Below the pieces are notes generated by a model that was not told the DNA's origin, made no database searches, and saw nothing but the letters and a program-made list of their open reading frames with translations. From Neorhizobium galegae (GTDB lineage: Bacteria; Pseudomonadota; Alphaproteobacteria; Rhizobiales; Rhizobiaceae), in the NCBI RefSeq assembly GCF_017877055.1, contig NZ_JAGIPG010000001.1, positions 248,001 to 312,000 of the forward strand: 64,000 nt of DNA. The letters are read 5' to 3'. Made by a program: the position numbers and the translations under genes. Shown here piece after piece: positions 7,858 to 15,632 of this stretch. Every line of letters starts with the position of its first letter. Within the stretch, counting starts at the first letter, position 1.

Positions 7858-10194
7858 ATGGATCAGGTAAACTTCCGGCCGAGAACGATATTCCCGAGCG
7901 AAACGCGGGATAACGACACGTTCATCGATCTCGACAAGCTCTGGGCGGCTGCGATCCGCCGTTCGGGCATCGTCGTCGTCTGCCTCATCGCCACCGTTGC
8001 CCTTGCCGGGCTCTACCTGGTGATGGCGCAGCCGATCTACACCGCCCTGACGCAGATCCTCATCGACGAGAACCTTTCCCGTTATGCTGACGACCCGCAG
8101 GACAGCCAGACGGCCCAACAGATCGACAACCGCATGTCGAGCGCAGTCGAGATCCTCAAATCCAAGGCATTGGCGGTGAGGGTGGTAGACAAGGCCAAGC
8201 TCGATCAGAACGAGACGGTGGTCAATCCGCCGCAGTCGCCGGTCGATCTCGCCAAGGGCGCCATCCGCAGCGTCGTCGCGCTTCTGACGCCCGGCAGCCC
8301 GCCGGCATCCGAGGAGAATATCCGGATGGGCCGGCGCGAAAAGGCGGCGGCCGTCCTGCAGCAATCGCTGACCGTGGAGCGTGTCGGCCGCAGCTCGGTG
8401 ATCGCACTGTCCGTTCGTTCGCCGGACCCGCAGCTTGCCGCGATGATCACGCGGACCTATGCGGAATCCTATCTCACCGAACAGCTCAACGCCAATTTCG
8501 ACGCGACGGAGCGGGCTTCGCTCTGGCTGCAGGAGCGCCTGAACGATCTCAATAGCCGCTCGCAGCAGGCCTCGCTTGCCGTCGAGCAGTTCAAGACCCA
8601 GCACGGTCTGGTTTCGCCGCGCGGCGAACTCCTGTCGACCCAGCAGCTTTCGGATCTCAACAGCCAGCTGATCGTGGCGCAGGCCGATGCGGCAACTGCT
8701 TCGGCACGCTATAATCAATATCAGGCGATCATCGACAAGGGGCCTGACGCGGCCGTTCAGAACGCCGTCATTTCGGCTCGCGATACGGACAACACGGTCA
8801 TTCAGGATCTCCGGAAGCGTTATATCAACATTTCCGACCGCGAGCAGGGCATCGTCCAGCAGTTCGGCGCCAACCATCCGCAGGCCGTCGCGCTCAAGGC
8901 GGAAAAGAGCGAACTCGCGCAGCAGATTTACCGCGAGCTGCAGCAATTGACCGGCAGCTTCCGCAACGTATTCGAAGTGGCGAGTTCGCGCGAAAAATCG
9001 CTGCGTGAGAGTATCGACCGGGTTGCGGGCCGCAATTCGGAAGCGAATGTCTCGATGGTCCAGCTGCGCGAACTGGAGCAGAAGGCGGCGGCGCTGAAGA
9101 CGCTCTATGAATCCTATCTCGGACGTTTCGAAGAAGCGACGCAACGGCAATCCTTCCCGATCGCCAAGGCCCGCGTGATCTCCGATGCCGGTCTGCCGAC
9201 GGCCCCGTCCAGCCCGCGCAAGACGCTGACCATGGCGCTCTCCATCGTGCTCGGCCTGCTGATCGGCGGAGCGGCGGCGACGCTCCTGGAATTCCGCGAG
9301 CGGTTCTTCCGGACCGGCGACGATGTGCAGGAGAAACTGGGCCTTCGCTTCCTCGGCTATCTGCCGATGGTGAGCGGCGCCAGTGCGGAGGAAACGCCGC
9401 CGCCGGCAACGACCGACGCCGAAGCGGCCGGAGCTCCTCCCGGGAACCCGATCTCGTTCCGGCGATTGATGCGGGTGGCGGTCGAGGCGCCGCGGTCTCA
9501 GTTCGCCGAGACGCTGCGCAATGCCAAGCTTGCATGCGATATCATGCTGCAGGAACGGAAGTGCCGGGTGATCGGCGTGGTCTCCTGCCTGCCGGGCGAA
9601 GGCAAATCCATGGTCGCTGCCAATTTCGCCGGGCTGATCGCCTCGACGGGCGTTCGCACTCTGGTGATCGACGGTGACCTGCGCAATCCGGGCCTCAGCC
9701 GCATGCTGGCCTCCGAGCCGGAAGTCGGCCTGGTCGAGGTGGTGCTCCAGCAGACGCCATGGACCAATGCCGCGCGGGTCGATCGCCGGTCGCGCCTGAC
9801 GATCCTGCCGATGACGACGCGCAGCAAACAGCTCGCCCATACGAGTGAACTCCTCGCTTCTTCCGGCATGAGCCATTTCCTCGAAAGCATCAAGGATACG
9901 TTCGACGTCATCGTCGTCGATCTGGCGCCGCTTCTCCCGGTGATCGACGCCAAGGCCTTCGAGCCTTATGTCGACGGTTTCATCTTCGTCACCGAGTGGG
10001 GCGTGACCCCCGCAAAGGCGGTACAGTCGGTGATGCGGTCCGAGCCGCAGATCGCCGCGAAAACGGTGGGCGTGATCCTCAACAAGACGGAGATGTCGGA
10101 GTTGCATCGCTATGCCGATCCGGGCTCGCCGGAACGGCTGCACAGCAGCTACGTCTCCTATTACAAGGAAGGCTCCGTCTCGGCGCCACGGTAG
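7858..10194 (+). CDS. exoP: Polysaccharide co-polymerase / BY-kinase ExoP
   Basis: ExoP controls succinoglycan chain length and export at the inner membrane and is a bacterial tyrosine autokinase. The 778-residue protein (S. meliloti 786) has a first membrane helix at about 42-64, a long periplasmic coiled-coil region (about 200-430), the Pro-rich co-polymerase motif LPTAPSSPRK near 450 followed by the second helix, and a cytoplasmic kinase domain with Walker A PGEGKS near 579-584 and a VIDGDLRNPG Walker A' element. The C-terminus is Tyr-rich (HRYAD, SSYVSYYKEG), the expected autophosphorylation cluster. A strong terminator follows. Confidence 0.94.
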   Translation: MDQVNFRPRTIFPSETRDNDTFIDLDKLWAAAIRRSGIVVVCLIATVALAGLYLVMAQPIYTALTQILIDENLSRYADDPQDSQTAQQIDNRMSSAVEILKSKALAVRVVDKAKLDQNETVVNPPQSPVDLAKGAIRSVVALLTPGSPPASEENIRMGRREKAAAVLQQSLTVERVGRSSVIALSVRSPDPQLAAMITRTYAESYLTEQLNANFDATERASLWLQERLNDLNSRSQQASLAVEQFKTQHGLVSPRGELLSTQQLSDLNSQLIVAQADAATASARYNQYQAIIDKGPDAAVQNAVISARDTDNTVIQDLRKRYINISDREQGIVQQFGANHPQAVALKAEKSELAQQIYRELQQLTGSFRNVFEVASSREKSLRESIDRVAGRNSEANVSMVQLRELEQKAAALKTLYESYLGRFEEATQRQSFPIAKARVISDAGLPTAPSSPRKTLTMALSIVLGLLIGGAAATLLEFRERFFRTGDDVQEKLGLRFLGYLPMVSGASAEETPPPATTDAEAAGAPPGNPISFRRLMRVAVEAPRSQFAETLRNAKLACDIMLQERKCRVIGVVSCLPGEGKSMVAANFAGLIASTGVRTLVIDGDLRNPGLSRMLASEPEVGLVEVVLQQTPWTNAARVDRRSRLTILPMTTRSKQLAHTSELLASSGMSHFLESIKDTFDVIVVDLAPLLPVIDAKAFEPYVDGFIFVTEWGVTPAKAVQSVMRSEPQIAAKTVGVILNKTEMSELHRYADPGSPERLHSSYVSYYKEGSVSAPR

Positions 10195-10205
10195 ACCTGT
10201 CATTC

Positions 10206-10230
10206 AAGGGGCGGTTTGCCGCCCCTTTTT
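10206..10230 (+). terminator. Rho-independent terminator after exoP
   Basis: GGGGCGG, a TTTG loop, then CCGCCCC and TTTTT make a textbook terminator 13 bases past the exoP stop. It lies 3 bases from the convergent cysG stop. The other strand has only AA beyond the stem, so termination of cysG there would be weaker. Confidence 0.92.
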
Positions 10231-10232
10231 CG

Positions 10233-11660
10233 TCAGGCGCTTGCCGCGGTCTGGTCGCTCCACTGCGTGCAGTCGGCGAAATCAGCCTTGCGAAATACAT
10301 GGCCGATTCCGATCAGCACGGGTTCGTCGATGCCGATCTCTGCCATGGCCACAGCGATGCCGCTCAGCCGTCCGGCCCAGCGCCGCTCGTTCGGCCGGGT
10401 CACCGCGCTGACGATCACGACCGGCATGTCGTGCGTCATGCCGGCGTCCGTCAGCTTGCTGACGATCTCGCCCGCGGTACGCCCCGCCATGTAATAGATG
10501 GTCGTGGTCCTTGGATCGGCGAGGCTTTTCCAATCGAGATTGTCGGGCAATACGCCCTTGCGCGAATGGCCGGTGACGAAACGGACTCCCTGCGCGTGGT
10601 CGCGGTGGGTGAGCGACACTCCGAGCCGCGAAGCCATGGCGCTGGCCGAAGTGATGCCCGGCACCACATCGACCGCAATGCCTTCGCGTTCCAGGCAGGC
10701 GATTTCCTCGCCGGCACGGCCGAAGACCATCGGGTCGCCGGACTTCAGGCGAACGACGCGCTTGCCGGCCTTGGCGAACGTCACCATCATGTCGTTGATG
10801 TCTTCCTGACGGCAGCTCACCCGGCCGCCGCGCTTTCCCACCAGCATGCGTTTTGCCTCGCGGCGCGCGAGCTCCAGCACCTCGTCGGAGACGAGGTCGT
10901 CGAACAGGATGACGTCCGCCGCCTGCAGGGCGCGCACCGCCTTCAATGTCAAAAGCTCTGCATCGCCCGGGCCGGCGCCGACGAGGGTGACACGGCCCTT
11001 CTGGGCCGAGGATGCGACGCGGCCGGCATCGGCGAGAATATCGGCTTCGCTGCCCGATCCCGGTTCGCTGCCGAAGGCGCGGTCGACGAAACGTTCCCAG
11101 AAGGCTCTTCGCTGAGGGCCGGGCGCCAGGCGGTCGTTGATCTTTTCCCTGAGCGACTGGGCGAGTTCCGCCCAATTTTTCAACGAGGCCGGCAGCAGGG
11201 TCTCGATACGACGGCGGATCGCCTGCGCCAGGATCGGCGCCGCGCCATCGGTTGAAATGGAAACGACGACCGGCGAGCGGTTGACGATCGAACCGAACTG
11301 GAACTGGCAGAAGGCGGGTTTGTCGATGACGTTGACCGGCACGCCGGCCGCGCGGGCCGCGTCGAAAAACGCCTGCGCCTCGGCCTCATCCTCGCAATCC
11401 GCAATCGCAATCGCTGCGGCTTCGAAAATCGAAATGTCCCACATTTTCGGATGATGAATAAAGCGGCCCTGCGGATGTTCCGCCCCGCGTTCGATCAGCG
11501 TTTCGAACGTCTCGGACAGCCTATCCGCATAGACATGCACATCGGCTCCGCAGGCGGCGAGCAGCTCGGCTTTCCACGCGGCTGCATCCGACCCACCGGC
11601 GACGACGACGCGTCGGCCCTCGAGCGCCCAGAAGACTGGAAGCTTGGCGAGTGGCGCCAT
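10233..11660 (-). CDS. cysG: Siroheme synthase CysG
   Basis: The trifunctional enzyme methylates uroporphyrinogen III, oxidises precorrin-2 and inserts iron, making siroheme for NirB. The N-terminal half is the dehydrogenase/ferrochelatase domain (FWALEGRRVVVAGGSDAA at about 8-25). The C-terminal half is the SUMT methyltransferase (TLVGAGPGDAELLTLKA near 225, VVPGITSASA near 330). The start ATG 11660 gives 475 residues and leaves 25 bases after nasA; ATG 11714 would add 18 residues without domain support. It is the last gene of the nitrate operon, fitting its cofactor role. Confidence 0.92.
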   Translation of the reverse strand: MAPLAKLPVFWALEGRRVVVAGGSDAAAWKAELLAACGADVHVYADRLSETFETLIERGAEHPQGRFIHHPKMWDISIFEAAAIAIADCEDEAEAQAFFDAARAAGVPVNVIDKPAFCQFQFGSIVNRSPVVVSISTDGAAPILAQAIRRRIETLLPASLKNWAELAQSLREKINDRLAPGPQRRAFWERFVDRAFGSEPGSGSEADILADAGRVASSAQKGRVTLVGAGPGDAELLTLKAVRALQAADVILFDDLVSDEVLELARREAKRMLVGKRGGRVSCRQEDINDMMVTFAKAGKRVVRLKSGDPMVFGRAGEEIACLEREGIAVDVVPGITSASAMASRLGVSLTHRDHAQGVRFVTGHSRKGVLPDNLDWKSLADPRTTTIYYMAGRTAGEIVSKLTDAGMTHDMPVVIVSAVTRPNERRWAGRLSGIAVAMAEIGIDEPVLIGIGHVFRKADFADCTQWSDQTAASA

Positions 11661-11685
11661 GCGGGCACCACGATCACGAGATGCT

Positions 11686-14388
11686 TCATTCCGCGGCGGC
11701 TGCAAGACATCCATCGATGATCCCCCTGATTTCGGCGCGGCAGGAGCCGCAATTGGTGCCGGCATTGGTTGCTTTCCCGACCGCCTCGACGCTGTGACAG
11801 CCGCCTCGCACCGCGCCGATGATCCGGTTGACGCCGACCGAAAAGCAGGAGCAGACGGTGGCGCCGGGATCCGGCTGGTCGGCGCCGGGGCGCCCGGCGA
11901 CGATGGCGAAGCGTTTGCGCAGGTCGGCGTGTTCCACGGCAAGTTGGCCGATCGCCCAGTTGCGCGCGACGGCGACCGGCTCGTTCGCGAGGAAAAGGGC
12001 GGCAAGCAGCTTGCCGCCATCGAAAAAGGCGAGGCGCAGATCGCCGGATTGACGGTCGGCATAACCCAGCGGTTCGATCTCGGCCGGAATGCCGAATGTT
12101 CCCCGGCACCACGTTACCCAATCCTCGACCGGGTCAGCGAACGCGAGTTCGATCCGCCAGCCGTTCTCGGCCTTGGCGAGTGCCCAGTAATCCGCCTGGG
12201 GGTTCAAAGGCTTGGAGGCGGAAACCGCAAAGCCGTAGACGTAAGCGGCGAATGGCCGGGCGGCGATCGCGACGTTCTTCGACGCCGGCTGGCCGGAAAA
12301 GGGGTCGGTGACGGGTGCGACCAGCGCATCGATGCGCGCCTTTGCGGCGAACTGGTCGTTCCAGTGCATCGGCACGAAGATGTTTCCGCGGGCCTGGCGT
12401 TCGGTCACCAGCGCCCGGACGATGGCCTTGCCATGCGGGCTTTCGAGTTCGACCAGGCCGGCGCCGCGAATGCCGAGTTCCATCGCATCGCGCGGATGGA
12501 GTTCAGCGAAAGGCTCTGCGATATGGCCGGAAAGCCTGGCACTTTTGGCTGTCCGCGTCATCGTGTGCCAATGGTCGCGGACGCGGCCGGTGTTCAGCGT
12601 CAGCGGGTATTTTTCGTCGGTGCGGTCGGTGGCCGGAGCCTGGACGGGGATGAAACGTGCCTTGCGATCCGGATGGAAGAAGCCGCCATCCGCGAAGAAG
12701 CGTTTGTCGCCATCCCTCAGGAGGGAGGTACCTTCAGCAGGTGCCGGCCATTGGAAGGGAGACAGGCTATCATAGGCCGCGAGGCCGATATCCGAATGAG
12801 CGCCAATATCGAAATCCCGACTGCCCTCATTCTCGAAGGCCGAAAGCGCCGCATGCTCGGCAAAAATATCGGCGGGTGTCTGATAGTCGAAACCGGCAAA
12901 ACCCATCCGCCGGCCGACCTCTGCCATCTGCCACCAATCGGCCCTGGCCTCGCCGGGCGCGGACAGAAACCAGCGCTGGCGGGAGATGCGGCGTTCGGAA
13001 TTGGTGACCGTGCCGTCCTTTTCCCCCCAGCCGAGCGAGGGCAGCAGAACATGCGCGTGGCGGGCGGTGTCGGTGTCTCGAAGAATGTCGGAGACCACCA
13101 CGAAAGGACAAGCCTTGATGGCGGCCTCGACCGCATCGGCATCCGGCATCGAAACGACCGGATTGGTGGCCATGACCCACAGCGCCTTGATCCGCCCTTC
13201 GGCGACGGCGCGAAACATGTCGACGGCCTTCAGGCCCGGCTTTTCGGCGATCCGCGGAGAGGCCCAGAAGCGCTGCACCCGGTCGCGATCCTCGGCGCTT
13301 TCGATCGCCATATGGGCAGCAAGCATGTTGGCGAGCCCGCCGACCTCACGGCCGCCCATGGCGTTCGGCTGGCCGGTCAGCGAGAACGGACCCATGCCCG
13401 GCCGGCCGATGCGGCCGGTCGCCAGGTGACAGTTGATGATGGCGTTGACCTTGTCCGTGCCCGACGACGACTGGTTGACGCCCTGGCTGTAGCAGGTGAC
13501 CACCTTCTCGGTCGTCTCGAACAGGCGGAAGAATTCGCGGAGCTGCGTGGCGGGAAGGCCGGTGCGCTCCATGATCTCGCTGAACGAGAGCCCGGCGGCA
13601 GCCGCGAAAGCTTCACCAAACCCTTGCGTATGCGCGGCGATATAGGTCTGGTCGATCGCCGGGGTTTGCGCGAGATGGGCAAGCAGGCCCATGAACAGCG
13701 CCACGTCGCCATCCGGCCGAATCCCCAGATGCAGGTCGGCGATGTCGCAGGTCATCGTCCGGCGCGGATCGATGACGACGATCTTCATGCCCGGCCGCGC
13801 GGTCTTGGCCGCCGCAAGCCTCTGGTAGATCACTGGATGGCACCAGGCGAGGTTGGAGCCGGTCAGGATCACCAGATCGGCGAGCTCGATGTCCTCGTAG
13901 GTGCCGGGAACGGTGTCTGATCCGAAGGCACGGCGGTGGCCGGCGACGGACGACGACATGCAAAGTCTTGAATTCGTATCGATATTGCCCGAACCGATGA
14001 AGCCCTTCATCAGCTTGTTGGCGACGTAGTAATCCTCGGTCAGCAACTGGCCGGAGACGTAGAAGGCGACCGAATCCGGGCCGTGTTCGGCAATGGTTTG
14101 CGAGAATTTCTGGGCGACGAGATCGAGCGCCGCGTCCCAATCCGCCTGCCGCCCGCCGATTTGGGGCGAGAGCACGCGTCCGTCGAGATCGATGGTTTCG
14201 GCGAGCGCCGAGCCCTTCGAGCAGAGCCGGCCGAAATTGGCCGGATGCTCGGGATCACCCTTGACCGTTACGGCGCCAGAGTCCGCCACTGTGGCGATCA
14301 CGCCGCAGCCGACGCCGCAATAGGGGCAGGTCGTCCTGGTGGTGGTTCCACCCGCCTGCATTTCCGTTTCCAGAAGGCCCGCCCCCAT
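11686..14388 (-). CDS. nasA: Assimilatory nitrate reductase catalytic subunit NasA
   Basis: This cytoplasmic molybdopterin enzyme reduces nitrate to nitrite. The 900-residue protein starts with a [4Fe-4S] motif (TTCPYCGVGC, then a fourth Cys in GRLCSKG), followed by the molybdopterin oxidoreductase domains (about 60-720). It ends with a fused BFD-like [2Fe-2S] domain at about 820-890 (VCSCFSVG and NCGSCRAE), which should take electrons from a reductase encoded elsewhere. The start ATG 14388 has GGAG at the right distance inside the end of the preceding channel gene and leaves only 4 bases between the genes. The frame also stays open upstream through that gene. Confidence 0.94.
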   Translation of the reverse strand: MGAGLLETEMQAGGTTTRTTCPYCGVGCGVIATVADSGAVTVKGDPEHPANFGRLCSKGSALAETIDLDGRVLSPQIGGRQADWDAALDLVAQKFSQTIAEHGPDSVAFYVSGQLLTEDYYVANKLMKGFIGSGNIDTNSRLCMSSSVAGHRRAFGSDTVPGTYEDIELADLVILTGSNLAWCHPVIYQRLAAAKTARPGMKIVVIDPRRTMTCDIADLHLGIRPDGDVALFMGLLAHLAQTPAIDQTYIAAHTQGFGEAFAAAAGLSFSEIMERTGLPATQLREFFRLFETTEKVVTCYSQGVNQSSSGTDKVNAIINCHLATGRIGRPGMGPFSLTGQPNAMGGREVGGLANMLAAHMAIESAEDRDRVQRFWASPRIAEKPGLKAVDMFRAVAEGRIKALWVMATNPVVSMPDADAVEAAIKACPFVVVSDILRDTDTARHAHVLLPSLGWGEKDGTVTNSERRISRQRWFLSAPGEARADWWQMAEVGRRMGFAGFDYQTPADIFAEHAALSAFENEGSRDFDIGAHSDIGLAAYDSLSPFQWPAPAEGTSLLRDGDKRFFADGGFFHPDRKARFIPVQAPATDRTDEKYPLTLNTGRVRDHWHTMTRTAKSARLSGHIAEPFAELHPRDAMELGIRGAGLVELESPHGKAIVRALVTERQARGNIFVPMHWNDQFAAKARIDALVAPVTDPFSGQPASKNVAIAARPFAAYVYGFAVSASKPLNPQADYWALAKAENGWRIELAFADPVEDWVTWCRGTFGIPAEIEPLGYADRQSGDLRLAFFDGGKLLAALFLANEPVAVARNWAIGQLAVEHADLRKRFAIVAGRPGADQPDPGATVCSCFSVGVNRIIGAVRGGCHSVEAVGKATNAGTNCGSCRAEIRGIIDGCLAAAAE

Positions 14389-14392
14389 CGGT

Positions 14393-15244
14393 TCACTCCG
14401 CCGGAACGACGGCAGGATTGACGATACGGCCAGCCGGAACGCTCTGCTTGCCGCCCTTGCGGCCATGGGTCGAGTAGAGCGTCAGACCGACGAAGGTGAG
14501 GCCGCCGACAAGATTACCGATGACGGTCGGGATCTCGTTCCAGATCAGATAGTCCATGATCGAGAACTTGCCGCCGAGCAGAAGGCCCGACGGGAACAGG
14601 AACATGTTCACGATGGAATGTTCGAAGCCCATGTAGAAGAAGAGCATGATCGGCATCCACATGCCGATGACCTTGCCGGACACCGAGGTCGACATCATCG
14701 CGGCGACGACGCCCGTCGAAACCATCCAGTTGCAGAGAACGCCGCGGATGAAGAGCGTCAGCATGCCCGCCGCGCCATGGGCGGCATATCCGAGCGTGCG
14801 GCCTTCGCCGATGTGGCCGATCCTCTGGCCAACCTCGTTCGGCGCCTCGCTGAAGCCGAAGGTGAAGATGATCGCCATCATCAGCGCAACGAGGAAGGCG
14901 CCGGCGAAATTGCCGATGAAGACGAGCGTCCAGTTCCGCAGCACGCCGCCCGCGGTCGCTCCCGGCCGCTTGTCGATCAGGGCGAGAGGCGCAAGCGTGA
15001 AGACGCCCGTCAGGAGATCGAAGCCCATCAGATAGAGGAGGCAGAAGCCGACCGGGAAGAGGATTGCGCCGGCGAGCGGATTGCCGGTCTGCACCGTGAT
15101 GGTTACGGCGAAGGCGGCGGAGAGCGCAAGAATGGCGCCCGCCATGAAAGCCCGGATCAGGGTGTCGCGCGTGGACATGAAGATCTTCGCCTCGCCGGCG
15201 TCGATCATCTTCGTCACGAATTCCGCGGGTGTGACATAGGACAT
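14393..15244 (-). CDS. Formate/nitrite transporter (FNT) family channel
   Basis: The 283-residue protein is hydrophobic with about six membrane helices and FNT-type motifs (GAILFPVGFCLLY near residue 62, FIGNFAGAF near 108, CNWMV near 170, MGFEHSIVNM near 205). FNT channels pass nitrite or formate. Between nirD and nasA it most probably manages nitrite, retaining it, re-importing it or venting excess when nitrate reduction outruns NirBD. NirC is the nearest named relative, but NirC and FocA cannot be told apart here. Confidence 0.85.
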   Translation of the reverse strand: MSYVTPAEFVTKMIDAGEAKIFMSTRDTLIRAFMAGAILALSAAFAVTITVQTGNPLAGAILFPVGFCLLYLMGFDLLTGVFTLAPLALIDKRPGATAGGVLRNWTLVFIGNFAGAFLVALMMAIIFTFGFSEAPNEVGQRIGHIGEGRTLGYAAHGAAGMLTLFIRGVLCNWMVSTGVVAAMMSTSVSGKVIGMWMPIMLFFYMGFEHSIVNMFLFPSGLLLGGKFSIMDYLIWNEIPTVIGNLVGGLTFVGLTLYSTHGRKGGKQSVPAGRIVNPAVVPAE

Positions 15245-15292
15245 TTTTTTCTCGTCTCCCTAGAGCTTAGTCGTTTGAAATGGCCGCCCCGG

Positions 15293-15622
15293 TTATTCGG
15301 CGGCGGCCAGCTGTTCTTCGAGTGCCATGAAGATGTCTTCGCCGCGCAGTTCGAGCCGGATAGTCCGGACTGAACCTTCGTCGGCGCCGAGCGCCTTGCC
15401 GGTTTCGAGCGAGATCACCCAGTTGTGCAGCGGGCACGTTACCGAGGTGCCGTGGACGATGCCCTGGCTGAGCGGCCCGCCTTTGTGGGGGCAATGATCC
15501 TCGATGGCGAAGACCTCGTTGGCGGCGGTGCGGAACACACCGATCTTGCCTTGCGGGGTCTTCACGCAGCGCGCGCCGCGGAGCGGAATGTCGGTCAGCT
15601 TGCCGATTGCGATCCAGTTCAT
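15293..15622 (-). CDS. nirD: Nitrite reductase small subunit NirD (Rieske type)
   Basis: NirD is the small subunit of NADH-dependent nitrite reductase. ATG 15622 is preferred over upstream in-frame ATGs because GAGGAG lies 6 bases before it; this gives 109 residues and a 10-base gap after nirB. The protein keeps both Rieske cluster motifs, DHCPHKGG and CPLHNW (C-x-H and C-x2-H). Some NirD proteins, including that of E. coli, lack these ligands, so here the subunit can probably bind a [2Fe-2S] cluster. Confidence 0.92.
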   Translation of the reverse strand: MNWIAIGKLTDIPLRGARCVKTPQGKIGVFRTAANEVFAIEDHCPHKGGPLSQGIVHGTSVTCPLHNWVISLETGKALGADEGSVRTIRLELRGEDIFMALEEQLAAAE

Positions 15623-15632
15623 GTCCATCTCC

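Noticed and set aside
7789-10203. 800-codon open frame on the minus strand opposite exoP
   Set aside because: It mirrors exoP codon by codon, its product is His/Arg/Asp-rich without motifs, and exoP itself is fully supported.
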